NCBI RefSeq assembly: GCF_019430945.1
Contig: NZ_JAHYCB010000005.1
Location: 434,001-498,000, forward strand
Length of the DNA: 64,000 bases
Source: Neorhizobium populisoli
GTDB taxonomy: Bacteria > Pseudomonadota > Alphaproteobacteria > Rhizobiales > Rhizobiaceae
Direction: 5' to 3'
A program made the position numbers and the translations under genes. Position 1 is the stretch's first letter. Each line of letters opens with the position of its first letter. Below the pieces are notes generated by a model. That model was given only the letters and a program-made list of their open reading frames with translations, searched no databases and had not been told where the DNA came from. Positions 1 to 10,342 of this stretch are shown here, piece by piece.

Positions 1-301
1 CCAGTATCTCGGCCAGAATGATGATGACGGGCAGCATCGCCAGGATCGAGCCAAGCCCCCAAACGCCAGCGAGCAGTATCAATACGCCGATGGTGATCAG
101 CACGTCGTGAAAGCCGCGGACGAAACGGGGCGCCTCCGTATCCTCAACGCTCGCCTCCATGGAAGTGGCAGCCTTAACAGCCACCTGCGTCGAAGCCACG
201 AAACCGTTTTGCGACAGATAGGCCTCGAGCGGCCTGACCTGTGCCTCGTTGATCAGCCCACTGCCGGCGGCCCTGTCCAAAACCTGTCTGAGCGTATCCA
301 C
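1..301 (-). CDS. Membrane protein, N-terminal part (cut by window edge)
   Basis: The reverse strand is open from about 334 to the left edge. A GTG at 301 preceded by AGGGTGAGA is the better start; an in-frame ATG at 334 is the alternative. The first ~60 residues are soluble and Ala/Gln/Glu-rich. They are followed by RGFHDVLITIGVLILLAGVW and a second hydrophobic stretch, so at least one or two membrane helices begin before the cut. This resembles the N-terminus of rhizobial DUF2157-like membrane proteins, but that is recall of pattern only. The rest of the protein lies outside the window and function is unknown. Confidence 0.55.
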   Translation of the reverse strand, partial: MDTLRQVLDRAAGSGLINEAQVRPLEAYLSQNGFVASTQVAVKAATSMEASVEDTEAPRFVRGFHDVLITIGVLILLAGVWGLGSILAMLPVIIILAEIL

Positions 302-487
302 GAATCTCTCACCCTGCCCACAACTATGACGCATCAACAGAGCACGATTTTTGCTAAAAAGGCAGCCGGTTTGTCGATTGGTGCGAATGCAAAAAATCTG
401 GGCAAAGCGATTGTTACCAAAGGCATGATTGCCTAATGTGACGGCCGTTTTCGCATTTAAGCCCGGACATCAGCCAAGGCCATATCC

Positions 488-946
488 ATGCTCCATTTTG
501 AGGATTTTCTCCCCGGCCGGTCTTATCCGCTTGCCGAAAAGCAGGTGACCGCCGAGGAGATCGTCGAGTTCGCTTCCGAGTTCGACCCCCAGCCGATGCA
601 TCTCTCGGAAGAAGCCGGCAAGGCGAGTATTCTCGGCGGGCTGTCAGCTTCTGGCTGGCATACATCCAGCATGTTCATGCGCATGATGTTCGACGGTTGG
701 CTGTACAATTCTTCTTCGGAAGGTTCCCCCGGCATCGAATTCATGGAATGGAAAAAGCCGGTCCTAGCAGGCGATACGCTGTCCGGACGTTCCACAGTCA
801 TCGAATCCCGCGCGCTGCGCTCGCGCCCCGGCATCGGCATGGTGAAGTTCCTGCATGAGGTCGAGAACCAGCGCGGCGAACTCGTCATGCGCGGAGAGAA
901 CCCGATCATGATGCGGTTCCGCAATGTCGAGGAGAATGCCGCATGA
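488..946 (+). CDS. MaoC-family hot-dog dehydratase (first of a pair)
   Basis: A 152-residue single hot-dog domain protein. FDPQPMHLSEEAGKAS followed by GGLSASGWHT is the MaoC/R-specific enoyl-CoA hydratase signature, with the Asp/His pair that hydrates trans-2-enoyl-CoA. The stop codon overlaps the start of the next MaoC gene by 4 bases (ATGA), so the two are translationally coupled and may form a hetero-oligomer. The acyl substrate cannot be told from sequence. The start at 488 is the first ATG of the frame. Confidence 0.85.
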   Translation: MLHFEDFLPGRSYPLAEKQVTAEEIVEFASEFDPQPMHLSEEAGKASILGGLSASGWHTSSMFMRMMFDGWLYNSSSEGSPGIEFMEWKKPVLAGDTLSGRSTVIESRALRSRPGIGMVKFLHEVENQRGELVMRGENPIMMRFRNVEENAA

Positions 947-1410
947 GGCTGTTCGAACTGTCCCCACCCGGCAAGAAAGTCATCACCGGCACGCTCGTTT
1001 TCACGGCGGAAGACATCGTCCGTTACGCCAAGAAATACGACCCGCAGCCCTTCCATGTCGACGCGGAAGCGGCCAGGAACTACGTCTTCGGCGGCCTTTG
1101 CGCCTCCGGCTGGCATACCTGCGCCGGCTGGATGAAGACCTATATCGCTTACTGGCAGAAGGAAGTGGCGCGGCTCGAAGGCGAAGGCCTTGCTGCGCCG
1201 AAGCTCGGACCCTCCGCCGGCTTCAAGAAGCTGCAATGGCTGAAGCCGGTCTATGCCGGCGACAGCGTCACCTATTCGGTCGAACTGGTGGAAACCCGGC
1301 CACTGATGTCGCGCGCCGGCACCTTTATCAACATGACCGTCTGCGATGGTGTGAACCAGAATGGCGAGACGGTGATGCGTTACGAGGGTACGGTTCTGGA
1401 ATTTGCGTGA
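943..1410 (+). CDS. MaoC-family hot-dog dehydratase (second of a pair)
   Basis: A 155-residue MaoC-like protein clearly related to the upstream gene. It has DPQPFHVDAEAA followed by FGGLCASGWHT, again the Asp-x4-His hydratase motif. It begins inside the stop of the preceding gene. Tandem single-domain MaoC proteins commonly occur together in alphaproteobacteria; a coupled enoyl-CoA hydratase complex is inferred. No acyl-CoA dehydrogenase or thiolase lies nearby to reveal the pathway. The downstream hairpin at 1491-1515 may end the transcript. Confidence 0.85.
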   Translation: MRLFELSPPGKKVITGTLVFTAEDIVRYAKKYDPQPFHVDAEAARNYVFGGLCASGWHTCAGWMKTYIAYWQKEVARLEGEGLAAPKLGPSAGFKKLQWLKPVYAGDSVTYSVELVETRPLMSRAGTFINMTVCDGVNQNGETVMRYEGTVLEFA

Positions 1411-1464
1411 GGCAATAACGGTAGGCGCTCTGTTCCTTTAAGCCGCTATCCCACTCACCCGGAA

Positions 1465-1590
1465 TATACCCCTCATCCACCTGCCGGCACCTTCACCCCG
1501 TTTTACGGGGTGAAGGAAACGCGTAGCGCAGACGTTTACCAAAACCACATGGTTCGGAACGGGGTACGTCCCTTCTCCCCAATAGGCGCA
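1465..1590. repeat. Degenerate rhizobial intergenic palindromic repeat
   Basis: Between the MaoC pair and apt lies CCCCTCATCCACCTGCCGGC, then a perfect 11-bp hairpin (CTTCACCCCGT, loop TTT, ACGGGGTGAAG, 1491-1515), then CGTCCCTTCTCCCC. The order CCCCTCATCC, CTTCnCCCCG, hairpin, CTTCTCCCC matches the RIME-like repeats often found between rhizobial genes. The element looks decayed. It also sits where a bidirectional terminator for the convergent neighbours would be expected. Boundaries are approximate. Confidence 0.45.
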
Positions 1591-1609
1591 ATCTCCTCGT
1601 CGCCGAACC

Positions 1610-2149
1610 TCAGTGCCCCGAAAACTCCATCAGCGTCCTTACCTCGACGCCCAGCGCCTCGAGCTTCTTGCGACCGCCGATATCCGGCAGGTCGATGACG
1701 AAACAGGCGGACACGATCTCCGCACCAAGCTGACGCAGCAGCTTGACGGCGCCTTCTGCCGTGCCGCCGGTGGCGATCAGGTCATCGGTCAGGATTACCT
1801 TCTCGCCGGGCTTCACGGCGTCCACATGCATCTCCATCTCATCGACGCCGTATTCCAGGCTATAGGCGATCCGCACCGTGTCATGCGGCAGCTTGCCCTT
1901 TTTGCGGATCGGCACGAAGCCGGCCTTGAGTTGGTGCGCCAGTGCGCCACCCAGGATGAAGCCGCGCGCCTCGATGCCGGCAACTTTGTCGACGCCAAGG
2001 CCGATATAGGGCTTCACCAGTTCATCGACGGCCTGCCGGAAGGCAACGGCGTCGCCGAGCAACGTGGTGATATCGCGAAAAATGATGCCGGGCTTCGGGT
2101 AATCCGGAATGGAGCGGACAGCGGCGGCGAGATCGTTTTGGGAAGACAT
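1610..2149 (-). CDS. apt: Adenine phosphoribosyltransferase
   Basis: A 179-residue cytosolic salvage enzyme making AMP from adenine and PRPP. The PRPP-binding loop is [20 protein letters not shown] near residues 120-139, and the family fold elements [12 protein letters not shown] and [10 protein letters not shown] are present. Length equals the usual ~180 residues. I chose the ATG at 2149 ([13 protein letters not shown]), because the 31 extra upstream in-frame residues look non-coding. It lies downstream of petC on the same strand, separated by a terminator-like hairpin, so it may have its own promoter or receive read-through. Confidence 0.95.
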   Translation of the reverse strand: MSSQNDLAAAVRSIPDYPKPGIIFRDITTLLGDAVAFRQAVDELVKPYIGLGVDKVAGIEARGFILGGALAHQLKAGFVPIRKKGKLPHDTVRIAYSLEYGVDEMEMHVDAVKPGEKVILTDDLIATGGTAEGAVKLLRQLGAEIVSACFVIDLPDIGGRKKLEALGVEVRTLMEFSGH

Positions 2150-2212
2150 GTGGACCTGAATGATTGAGGAAGAACGCGCGACCCTATCAATTCCGGCTGC
2201 GTTCCCAAAACG

Positions 2213-2240
2213 AAAAAGGCGACCCGAAGGCCGCCTTTTC
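2213..2240 (-). terminator. Rho-independent terminator after petABC
   Basis: AAAAGGCG (2214-2221) pairs with CGCCTTTT (2232-2239) around a GC-rich loop. It lies 40 bases past the petC stop, and both strands have A/T-rich flanks. This is a plausible end for the pet operon transcript. Confidence 0.6.
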
Positions 2241-2279
2241 AAGATCAGGAAATAGGAGCACGGAGCGCTCCAGAGGAAC

Positions 2280-3164
2280 TCAATGTTCCTTGTTTGCGTA
2301 GACCGACTTCTTCGTCAGGTAGATGAGGCCAGTGAAGATCAGCAGGAAGATCATGACCATGAAGCCAGTACGCTTGCGCTCTTCGAGATGCGGCTCAGCA
2401 GTCCACATCAGGAAGGCGGAAACGTCGCGGGCGTACTGGTCGACCGTCTGTGGCGAGCCGTCTTCATAGGTCACCTGATCGTTGCTGATCGGCTGAGCCA
2501 TGGCGAGCGAAGCTGCGTTGGCGAAGTACGGGTTGTAATGGCCGCCTTCCGGAACCTGGACGCCTGCCGGCGGCTGTTCGTACCCGGTGATCAGCGAGTG
2601 GATATAGTCCGGTCCACCTTCCTGATACTGGGTGAACATGTCGAAGATGAACTGCGGGAAGCCGCGGGTAATGCCGCGTGCCTTGGCGAGCAGCGACATA
2701 TCCGGCGGGGCCGCACCATTGTTGGCGGCGGCTGCAGCCTGCGCGTTCGGGTAAGGCGACGGGAAGTAGTCCGAAGGCACGGCCTTGCGGGTGAACATCT
2801 CGCCTGCGTCGTTCGGACCGTCCTGTACTTCGTATTCGGCAGCGAAGGCCTTTACCTGGGCTTCCGAGTAGCCGAGCTCTTCCAGCGTACGGAAGGCGAC
2901 GAGCTTCATCGAATGGCAGGCGGAACAGACTTCCTTATAGACCTTCAGACCGCGCTGCAGCTGGCCCTTGTCGTAATGGCCGAACGGACCGGCGAAGCTC
3001 CACTCTTCCTGCTTCGGATGCTTGATCGGGTAGTGCGGGGTCGCACCTTCCGCATGCTCTCCACCGGCGGGAGCCGCCGCATGGTCCTGCGCCACCACGA
3101 CAGTGGTGACGCCGACGCCTGCCACCAGGGCCAGCGAGAAGAGGCTTGCAACGAGCTTTTTCAT
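2280..3164 (-). CDS. petC: Cytochrome c1 of the bc1 complex
   Basis: A 294-residue heme subunit that passes electrons from the Rieske protein to cytochrome c. It has an N-terminal Sec signal (residues 1-25, [19 protein letters not shown]), the covalent heme site CSACH at 80-84, and a C-terminal membrane anchor (about 265-285, [14 protein letters not shown]) followed by a short basic tail. The frame stays open upstream to 3584, but that part is antisense-like and overlaps petB; the ATG at 3164 gives the signal peptide. It is the third gene of petABC, 26 bases after petB, and is separate rather than the fused fbcH form. Confidence 0.96.
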   Translation of the reverse strand: MKKLVASLFSLALVAGVGVTTVVVAQDHAAAPAGGEHAEGATPHYPIKHPKQEEWSFAGPFGHYDKGQLQRGLKVYKEVCSACHSMKLVAFRTLEELGYSEAQVKAFAAEYEVQDGPNDAGEMFTRKAVPSDYFPSPYPNAQAAAAANNGAAPPDMSLLAKARGITRGFPQFIFDMFTQYQEGGPDYIHSLITGYEQPPAGVQVPEGGHYNPYFANAASLAMAQPISNDQVTYEDGSPQTVDQYARDVSAFLMWTAEPHLEERKRTGFMVMIFLLIFTGLIYLTKKSVYANKEH

Positions 3165-3190
3165 GTTTTCTATCCCTCTCGGTCGCAGGC

Positions 3191-4447
3191 TCAGGCCGAC
3201 TTGCCGCTCTTTTCCAGAACAGCTTCGGTGATGGAGTTCGGAATACGGCGCGGTGTCTCGAACAGGCCAAGCAGCGGCATGATCACGATGAAGAAGCCGA
3301 AGTAGTAGACGGTGCCGAGCTGCGACATCAGCGTGAACACGCCTTCCGCAGGCTGAGAACCGAGCCAGCCGAGCATGATGGCATTCGCAACGAACAGCCA
3401 GAAGAACAGCTTGTACCACGGACGATAAACGGCGGAACGAACCTTCGAGGTGTCGAGCCAGGGCAGGAAGAACAGGATGATGATCGAGCCGAACATCACC
3501 AGAACGCCGCCAAGCTTCGAGTCGATCGGGCCGACATTGAAGGTGATGGCGCGCAGCATCGCGTAGAACGGTAGGTAGTACCATTCCGGAACGATGTGAG
3601 CCGGGGTCTTCAGCGCGTCAGCCGGAATGTAGTTGTCCGGATGGCCGAGGAAGTTCGGCATGTAGAAGATGAACCAGGCGTAGAAGATCAGGAAAACCGA
3701 TACGCCGAGAGCGTCCTTCAGCGTCGCATAAGGCGTGAAGGGAACGGTATCCGTCTTGGTCTTGACTTCGACGCCGGTCGGGTTGGTCTGACCGGTGACG
3801 TGCAGCGCCCAGATGTGCAGGACGACGACGCCGGCGATCATGAACGGCAGCAGGTAATGCAGCGAGAAGAAGCGGTTCAGCGTCGGCTGATCGACGGCAA
3901 AGCCGCCAAGCAGGAACTGCTGAATCCATTCGCCGACCAGCGGGAAGGCCGAGAAGAAGCCGGTGATGACGGTCGCGCCCCAGAAGGACATCTGACCCCA
4001 GGGCAGAACGTAGCCCATGAAGCCGGTCGCCATCATCAGCAGATAGATCACTACGCCGAGAATCCAGAGGATTTCGCGGGGCGCCTTGTAGGAGCCGTAA
4101 TAGAGGCCGCGGGCGATGTGGAGGTAGACGGCGATGAAAAAGAAGGATGCGCCGTTGGCATGCATGTAGCGCAAGAGCCAGCCGTGATTGACGTCACGCA
4201 CGATCTTTTCGACGCTGTTGAACGCATCGACGGTCGAAGCGACATAGTGCATGGCGAGCACGACGCCGGTCAGGATCTGCACGATGAGCATGACGGCCAA
4301 CATCGCACCGAACGTATAGGCATAGTTCAGGTTGCGGGGAACGGGGTAGGAAATGAAGCTGTCATGGACCATGCGCGGCAACGGAAGCCGCGAGTCGATC
4401 CATTTTTCGATGCCGGTCGACGGCTGATATGTGGAATGACCGCTCAT
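3191..4447 (-). CDS. petB: Cytochrome b of the bc1 complex
   Basis: A 418-residue polytopic membrane protein holding hemes bL and bH and the two quinone sites. Recognisable features are the helix B and D His-containing segments ([39 protein letters not shown]) and the Qo-site motif [15 protein letters not shown]. Length fits the proteobacterial full-length cytochrome b, with no b6/subunit IV split. It lies 13 bases downstream of petA and 26 upstream of petC in one operon. Confidence 0.97.
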   Translation of the reverse strand: MSGHSTYQPSTGIEKWIDSRLPLPRMVHDSFISYPVPRNLNYAYTFGAMLAVMLIVQILTGVVLAMHYVASTVDAFNSVEKIVRDVNHGWLLRYMHANGASFFFIAVYLHIARGLYYGSYKAPREILWILGVVIYLLMMATGFMGYVLPWGQMSFWGATVITGFFSAFPLVGEWIQQFLLGGFAVDQPTLNRFFSLHYLLPFMIAGVVVLHIWALHVTGQTNPTGVEVKTKTDTVPFTPYATLKDALGVSVFLIFYAWFIFYMPNFLGHPDNYIPADALKTPAHIVPEWYYLPFYAMLRAITFNVGPIDSKLGGVLVMFGSIIILFFLPWLDTSKVRSAVYRPWYKLFFWLFVANAIMLGWLGSQPAEGVFTLMSQLGTVYYFGFFIVIMPLLGLFETPRRIPNSITEAVLEKSGKSA

Positions 4448-4460
4448 AAATATTATCCCC

Positions 4461-5039
4461 TCACCCGATCTGGATCACTGTATCGGACTTGAAACTGAAA
4501 GTCGGAATGGCCAGGTTCTCCGGCGCCGGGCCTTTGCGGATGCGGCCGGCCGTGTCGTAGACCGAGCCATGGCAGGGACAGAACCATCCATTGTATTCGC
4601 CGGACTGGCCGAGCGGTACGCAGCCGAGATGGGTGCAGGAGCCGATCATGACGATCCAGTTTTCCTTGCCCTTGCCGCCGGAACGATCGACGCCGGTCGC
4701 CTGCGCGTCGGCTGCCAGGTTGGCGTTGCGCGCAACCGGGTCCTTGAGTTCCGCCATCGGCACGTCTGCAGCAGCCTTGACTTCTTCCGGCGTGCGGTTG
4801 CGGATGAAGACGGGCTTGCCGCGCCACTTGACCGTCAGCGACATGCCCGGCTGCAGCGCTGCAACGTTCACTTCGATCGAAGCGAGCGCCAGCGTCGAGG
4901 CGTCCGGACGCATCTGGTCGATGAAAGGCCATGCTACGGATACGGCGCCGACGGCGCCGGCCATGCCAGTCGTCAGGTAGAGGAAATCACGGCGAGTGGG
5001 CTCGCCCAGTGTTTCGCTGTGTGTGTCGTGCTCGCTCAC
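4461..5039 (-). CDS. petA: Rieske iron-sulfur subunit of the bc1 complex
   Basis: A 192-residue ubiquinol-cytochrome c reductase subunit. Residues 16-40 carry a twin-arginine-type motif ([11 protein letters not shown]) and one membrane helix. The [2Fe-2S] ligands are in CTHLGC (135-140) and CPCHGS (about 154-159). It is the first gene of petABC. The ~390-base gap upstream should hold the operon promoter. Confidence 0.97.
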   Translation of the reverse strand: MSEHDTHSETLGEPTRRDFLYLTTGMAGAVGAVSVAWPFIDQMRPDASTLALASIEVNVAALQPGMSLTVKWRGKPVFIRNRTPEEVKAAADVPMAELKDPVARNANLAADAQATGVDRSGGKGKENWIVMIGSCTHLGCVPLGQSGEYNGWFCPCHGSVYDTAGRIRKGPAPENLAIPTFSFKSDTVIQIG

Positions 5040-5429
5040 GGCTTAATCTTCCTTCTCACGCAATTGCGGAACCGCATGCTCCCGTCCCGGCGAATCTCAC
5101 TTGAACACAATTCGAACACAGATTCCCCGGCAATTGGGCGCGTTCTATGCTTGATCGCAAAATATGTCCAGTCTTGGCAAGTGCTTGGTAGCCACATTAT
5201 AGCGGGAAAACACCGGCCGGTTCGACCATCGCAAGAGGGTGCGGCAAAAAGCGCCCGACAGTCCAGACTTTCTCGTCATTCGGCGCCGCCAAAGCCCTTT
5301 AATTGCAGCGTGATCCGGATATCTCGGCACCTGCAGCATTAACCCCGTTCGCCATGCCGCATTGCAACAGGCAGGACCCCGTGATAGGCGGATGGCAGCA
5401 TAGAAGGCGGCCGCTCCGGACTTATCTGA
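5040..5429. other. Intergenic region between divergent petA and EEP gene
   Basis: About 390 bases without a convincing gene. It must contain the petABC promoter (reverse strand) and probably that of the forward gene at 5430. I saw no clear -35/-10 pair, operator, tRNA or strong hairpin here; short forward frames lack family resemblance. Confidence 0.5.
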
Positions 5430-6371
5430 ATGAGACAGACACTATCGGTTGCCATCTGCGTCATCGTGTCGCTTGTATTGGGCGCAATCGGCACCCGTTA
5501 CGTTCATCCGCACTGGTTCTTCGCAACGCTTCAGAGCCTGCATCTGCACGCTGCCGCCGCCTGCGTTTTCGCCATGATCCTGGCGCTCATCCTGAAGCGT
5601 CATTTCCTGATCTGGCTATTGTTCGCCGTCTCTTTGCTGTTTACCGGGCATGCGGTGCTGATGGGTTTCGATTTCGCCGACCGGCCCACAGCTGCCGAGG
5701 CGAATGCCCCAACATTCAAGCTCTTGTCCTTCAATATCCTCAACGACAATTTCGAGAATTCGGACGCGGTCGTGCAAGCGATCACATCATCAGGCGCCGA
5801 TCTGGTCAATGTCATGGAAGCCGCCCCGATCCGCGCTCATCTTGATGAGATCGCCAAGGTCTATCCCTACCGCGTCGGCTGCGGCATTCTCATCCCGTTC
5901 TGCGACCAGATGATGCTGTCGAAAACTCCGATCGAAACCCCTGTTGTGAAAAGCCTCAGCGAGATTTTCCCGTCGCGCTTCATCATCGCCAAGGTCAATG
6001 TTGCCGGCCGCATCATCAATTTCGCCGGCATCCATACGACCAAGCCCTATTTCGACAATTTCCACTCTCTGGAGCTTGGCCGTGCGGCCCTGGCGATCAG
6101 CGAAACAACCGGACCGCTTCTGCTGTCGGGTGACTTCAACGCCTCTAGCCTGGCGCCCAACATGCGTCGCTTCCTCACCGTGACGAAACTGAAGACCGGT
6201 GGATGGGAGCCTGCGACGTGGCCGATCCGCGCCGGCCTGTTCGGCGTACCGATCGATCACATTTTTGCCCGCGAGCCGCTGAAGATAAAGTCGATAAAAC
6301 AGCTGCCCGACGCGCTCGGATCGAACCACTACGGCCTGATTGCCGAGATCGCCATCACCGGCCAGCAGTGA
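5430..6371 (+). CDS. Endonuclease/exonuclease/phosphatase-family membrane protein
   Basis: A 313-residue protein. Residues 1-80 contain three hydrophobic helices. The C-terminal two thirds is an EEP domain: KLLSFNILNDNF (Asn metal ligand), DLVNVMEA (catalytic Glu), FAGIHTTKPYF, LLSGDFNA (Asp-x-Asn), PIDHIFA (Asp-His) and a terminal SNHYG. This layout matches membrane-anchored Mg-dependent phosphodiesterase-like proteins common in rhizobia. The substrate is unknown. It ends 8 bases before the stop of the convergent ABC gene. Confidence 0.85.
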   Translation: MRQTLSVAICVIVSLVLGAIGTRYVHPHWFFATLQSLHLHAAAACVFAMILALILKRHFLIWLLFAVSLLFTGHAVLMGFDFADRPTAAEANAPTFKLLSFNILNDNFENSDAVVQAITSSGADLVNVMEAAPIRAHLDEIAKVYPYRVGCGILIPFCDQMMLSKTPIETPVVKSLSEIFPSRFIIAKVNVAGRIINFAGIHTTKPYFDNFHSLELGRAALAISETTGPLLLSGDFNASSLAPNMRRFLTVTKLKTGGWEPATWPIRAGLFGVPIDHIFAREPLKIKSIKQLPDALGSNHYGLIAEIAITGQQ

Positions 6372-6378
6372 TCACTGC

Positions 6379-8241
6379 TTATTGCGCGGCGTCTGCGGCC
6401 AGGAAGCCGCCCGACTGCCTTGCCCAGAGTTCCGCATAAAGCCCGCCTGCGGCGATCAGCTCGTTATGCGTCCCCTCTTCGATGATCCGGCCTTTGTCCA
6501 TGACGATCAGGCGGTCGAGCGTGGCGATGGTCGATAGCCGATGGGCGATCGCCAGAACCGTCTTGCCATGCATCAGCCGTTCGAGATTGGACTGGATCGC
6601 CGCTTCGACTTCCGAGTCGAGCGCCGAGGTCGCTTCGTCGAGAACCAGGATCGGTGCATCTTTCAGCATCACCCGCGCAATCGCGATACGCTGGCGCTGG
6701 CCGCCGGACAGTTTCACGCCGCGCTCGCCGACATGTGCATCGAAAGCCCTGCGGCCACGCTGATCTTCGAGCGCCAGGATGAACTTGTCGGCCTCCGCCT
6801 TGCGCGCCGCATCCAGAAGCTGTTCTTCTGTCGCATCCGGCCGGCCGAACTGGATGTTGTCGCGGATCGAGCGGTGCAGCAGCGAGGTATCCTGCGTCAC
6901 CATGCCGAGATTGGCCCTCAGCGATTCCTGCGTCACCTGGGCAATGTCCTGACCGTCGATCAGGATGCGCCCGCCTTCGAGATCGTAGAAGCGCAGCAGC
7001 AGATTGACCAGCGTCGACTTGCCGGCACCGGAACGTCCGACAATGCCGAGCTTCTCACCCGGTCGGATGATCAGCGACAGATCGTCGATGACGCCCTTCG
7101 ACTTGCCGTAGTGGAACTTGATATGATCGAACCGGATTTCCGGCTGTTTGACGGTTAACGCAGGCGCATTCGGGACATCCACAAGACCGATCGGCTGGGA
7201 AATCAGCTCCGCCGCATTCTGCACCGTGCCGAAATTGCGCATGATGCCGTTGAACTGGGTCATCAGACGGCCGAGCAGAAAGTTCAGCCGCAGCACCAGC
7301 GCCAGCGTGAAGGCGACCGCGCCGGAACTGATCAGGCCCGAAAGCCACAGATGGATGCAGAGCGCCGCCATCGTGGTGATCATGATGCCCGAAAGGAGCG
7401 CCATCGACGCCCTCACCCCGGTAATGAACCGGGTGAACATGATGAGCGTCGTCTGGTAGGTCTCGAAGCCCCGCTGCATATAGCCGTCATTGGCTTCGTC
7501 ACGGCCGAAGAGCTTCAGCGTCTGGATATTGCTATAGGCATCGACCATGCGGCCGCTGAGCATTGATGCGGCTTCCGCCGTCTCGCGCGAATGATAGCGG
7601 ATGCGCGGCACGAAATAGCGCGCCAGCATCGAGAACACGAATACCCAGATGCAGACGACCAAAGCCAGACGCCAGTCCAGGCTGCCGACCAGGAAGAGCA
7701 TCGAGGCCGAATAGATGCAGACGAACCAGACGCTTTCCATCAGCGAAGTGACGAGATCGCCCGCCGCCTGCCCGCCGGACCAGACCTTGGTGACGATACG
7801 GCCGGAAAAATCGTTCTGGAAGAAGGTCAGCGACTGACGCGCCACATGCAGATAGGACTGCCAGCGCATCAGATTGTAGAAGCCGGGCGTGATGATCTGC
7901 TGGTCGATCAGCGCGGTAAACATGGTCACCGCGAAACGCACGACCCCAATCAACACCAGCATGGTGAAAAGCTCGGACCCGTGCCGGTCGAGAAGACCGG
8001 CCCAGCCCTCGCCAGGCTTCACGGTGGCCAGAATATCGACAAGCCGGCCGACGAACCAGAACAGCGCCGCCTCGATCGCCGCCGTGACACCGCCCATCAC
8101 GAGCATTCCGACAAACGGCGCCTTGGCCTGGGAAATGTAGAACCAGATGAACGCGAACACGTTCTCCGGCGGCTTCAGGTCATCCCGCCTTGCGAAGGGC
8201 TTTACCCAGTTCTCGAATGCGCGGAAGACGGCTGTGATCAT
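6379..8241 (-). CDS. ABC exporter, fused permease-ATPase
   Basis: A 620-residue half-transporter with an N-terminal six-helix exporter domain (about 40-340) and a C-terminal nucleotide-binding domain. The Walker A is GRSGAGKST, the signature LSGGQRQRIAIARV, Walker B ILVLDEATSALD, and the H-loop AHRLST. It is a close relative of the ABC gene at 10617-12470 (shared VGERGVKLSGGQRQRIAIAR segment and N-terminal FENWVKPF / FENRVNPY), so homo- or heterodimers are both possible. The substrate cannot be predicted. Confidence 0.92.
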   Translation of the reverse strand: MITAVFRAFENWVKPFARRDDLKPPENVFAFIWFYISQAKAPFVGMLVMGGVTAAIEAALFWFVGRLVDILATVKPGEGWAGLLDRHGSELFTMLVLIGVVRFAVTMFTALIDQQIITPGFYNLMRWQSYLHVARQSLTFFQNDFSGRIVTKVWSGGQAAGDLVTSLMESVWFVCIYSASMLFLVGSLDWRLALVVCIWVFVFSMLARYFVPRIRYHSRETAEAASMLSGRMVDAYSNIQTLKLFGRDEANDGYMQRGFETYQTTLIMFTRFITGVRASMALLSGIMITTMAALCIHLWLSGLISSGAVAFTLALVLRLNFLLGRLMTQFNGIMRNFGTVQNAAELISQPIGLVDVPNAPALTVKQPEIRFDHIKFHYGKSKGVIDDLSLIIRPGEKLGIVGRSGAGKSTLVNLLLRFYDLEGGRILIDGQDIAQVTQESLRANLGMVTQDTSLLHRSIRDNIQFGRPDATEEQLLDAARKAEADKFILALEDQRGRRAFDAHVGERGVKLSGGQRQRIAIARVMLKDAPILVLDEATSALDSEVEAAIQSNLERLMHGKTVLAIAHRLSTIATLDRLIVMDKGRIIEEGTHNELIAAGGLYAELWARQSGGFLAADAAQ

Positions 8242-8432
8242 GGGATGGATATAGGCGGATTCCCTCAGGCGGCAAAGAAAAAGCCGGCCGATGGAGCTTA
8301 CAATTTCTTAATGATCCTTGCCGTCATTCGGGTTTGCGAAATCCGGCGATCTGTCGAGCGCAGCATCATCAAAACGCCGGCCTAAACCCAGACCGGCGCT
8401 CATCGTTCGAAATCATCGCCAGATGGTCGCCG

Positions 8433-10342
8433 TCAGAACTCCGACCACCCGTCTGCCGTCTTCGCTCCGCCAAATGCCCCGGCCAGCTTCTGACCAAGCG
8501 CCCGGGCCGGAGAGCGGGCCGGTACCGACGTTTCCGAAACGGCGCGAACCGGAGCCCTGCCCTCGCCCAGCTTGAACTGCCCAAGCAACTGCATCAGCGA
8601 TGCTGCTTTCTTTGCGAGGCTATGAGTGGCGGCCGTAGTCTGCTCGACCATCGCGGCGTTCTTCTGGGTGCCCTGGTCCATCTGGTTGACCGCGACGTTG
8701 ATTTCTGCAGCCCGGTGGACTGTTCGCGGGAAGTGGTCACGATCGCCGCGACATTTCGGTTGATCTCCTGCACCTCGGCGACAATCGCCTGCAGCGTGCG
8801 GCCGGTTTCGTCGACAAGGTTGACACCCTGCCGTACCTGTTCGCCGGACTTGGTGATCAGCGCCTTGATCTCCTTGGCAGCCTGAGCCGAGCGCTGTGCA
8901 AGCTCGCGGACTTCCTGCGCGACGACCGCAAAGCCCTTGCCCGCCTCGCCCGCGCGTGCCGCTTCGACACCGGCATTCAGCGCCAGAAGATTGGTCTGGA
9001 AGGCGATGTCGTCGATCACCCCGATGATGTTGCTGATCGCGCTGGAAGATTTTTCGATTTCCTGCATCGCCGCCACGGCGTCGCGGACGATCGCACCGGA
9101 ACGCTCTGCCCCCGCTTTGGTACGCGCGACAAGCTCGCCGGCTTCGTGGGCGCGATGAGCGGCATCCTTGACCGCCGTCGTCACCTCTTCCAGTGCCGCG
9201 GCGGTCTCCTCGACGGAGGCGGCCTGTTGTTCGGTGCGTTTGGAGAGGTCTTCAGCAGCCGAACGGATTTCACTGGCGCCTGCATCGATCGAGCGGGCAT
9301 TCTCGCCGACCGCTGTCAAAGTGGTCTGCAGCGTCTCCAGGGAGGAGTTGAAATTCACCCGCAAAACGTCCAGTTCGCCGTCGAACGCAGTGTGAATGCG
9401 ATGGGAAATATCGCCCCCTGCCAGGCTGGAGAGCCCCGATGCGATACCGTCTACGGCAGCCTTGACGGAGGCCGCCTCGGCAGTCTTCTGTCGCTCGCGC
9501 TCGAGCCGTTCGCGCTCGGACAGGCTGCGGTTCTCGTCCGCCTCCAGCTCCAACCGCACACGCTGCAGCGCATTGTCCCGGAAGACCGCGACGGCGGATG
9601 CCATCGAACCGATTTCATCCGCACGGCCGGCAAAGGGAATGGGCCGCTCATTGTCGCCGCCCGCCAGCACTTCCATCGACTGGGTAATCGTCGTGATCGG
9701 CTTGACGATGCGGAAATAACTGATGGTCGCGGCACCGACAGCGACCATGGCCGCAAGCCCCAGCGCGATCGACGTGGTAAGGTGGGCCGCGGTATAGCTC
9801 GCATCGCTTGCTTTGATCGCGGTATCGGTGATCTCCTGATTGCTGGCAACCATCTCGCCCATGACGGCGACGGCCGCTGCGGCGGCATCGCGCATCTCCC
9901 CACGATAGATCAGCTTCGCTTCGTCAAGCCTGCCGGATTGCATCTGTTGCATCAGCTTGTCCGCAGCGCCGGCATAGCTCTTCAGAGAAGCGCTGAGCCG
10001 ATCGAACTGTTCCTTCGTCTTCGGCGTGGTGATCATCCCTTCAAACGCTTTCATCGCGTCGGTGCGGGTCGAAAGCCGCTTCTCGATCGTCGTGCGCGCC
10101 TGATCGAGCTGCTCGGGCGTATCGGCCAGAAGAAGATCGGAATAACCGCGACGCACATCGCTCATCGACTGGTCGATCCTGGCGATCAGCAGCGTTCTCG
10201 GCAGCCGCTCGGAGCCGATTACGTTGACTTGTCCTTTAAGAGCACCGAGCGACGTTAGTGCAAGAATGCCTTGGACGACCGCGATCAGTATGACGACGCT
10301 GAACAGCGTCGGAAGCAGGAATTTGATTTTCAGACCCAGCAT
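8433..10342 (-). pseudogene. Methyl-accepting chemotaxis protein, frameshifted near the C-terminus
   Basis: The receptor has TM1 ([20 protein letters not shown]), a four-helix-bundle sensor domain of about 170 residues, TM2 ([20 protein letters not shown]), a HAMP region and a complete signalling tip ([36 protein letters not shown]). At about 8704-8706 the reading frame shifts: CTGCAGAAATCAACG reads LQKSTS, whereas one extra G would give [13 protein letters not shown], which continues to [16 protein letters not shown] and a normal end at 8433. As written, the protein ends in 30-odd unrelated residues at 8594 and loses part of its C-terminal helix. The start is ATG 10342; a TTG at 10390 is possible. 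Could be a real mutation or a sequencing error. Confidence 0.88.

Noticed and set aside
3165..3584. 140-codon upstream extension of petC
   Set aside because: It overlaps petB in another frame and would bury the signal peptide; ATG 3164 gives a normal cytochrome c1.
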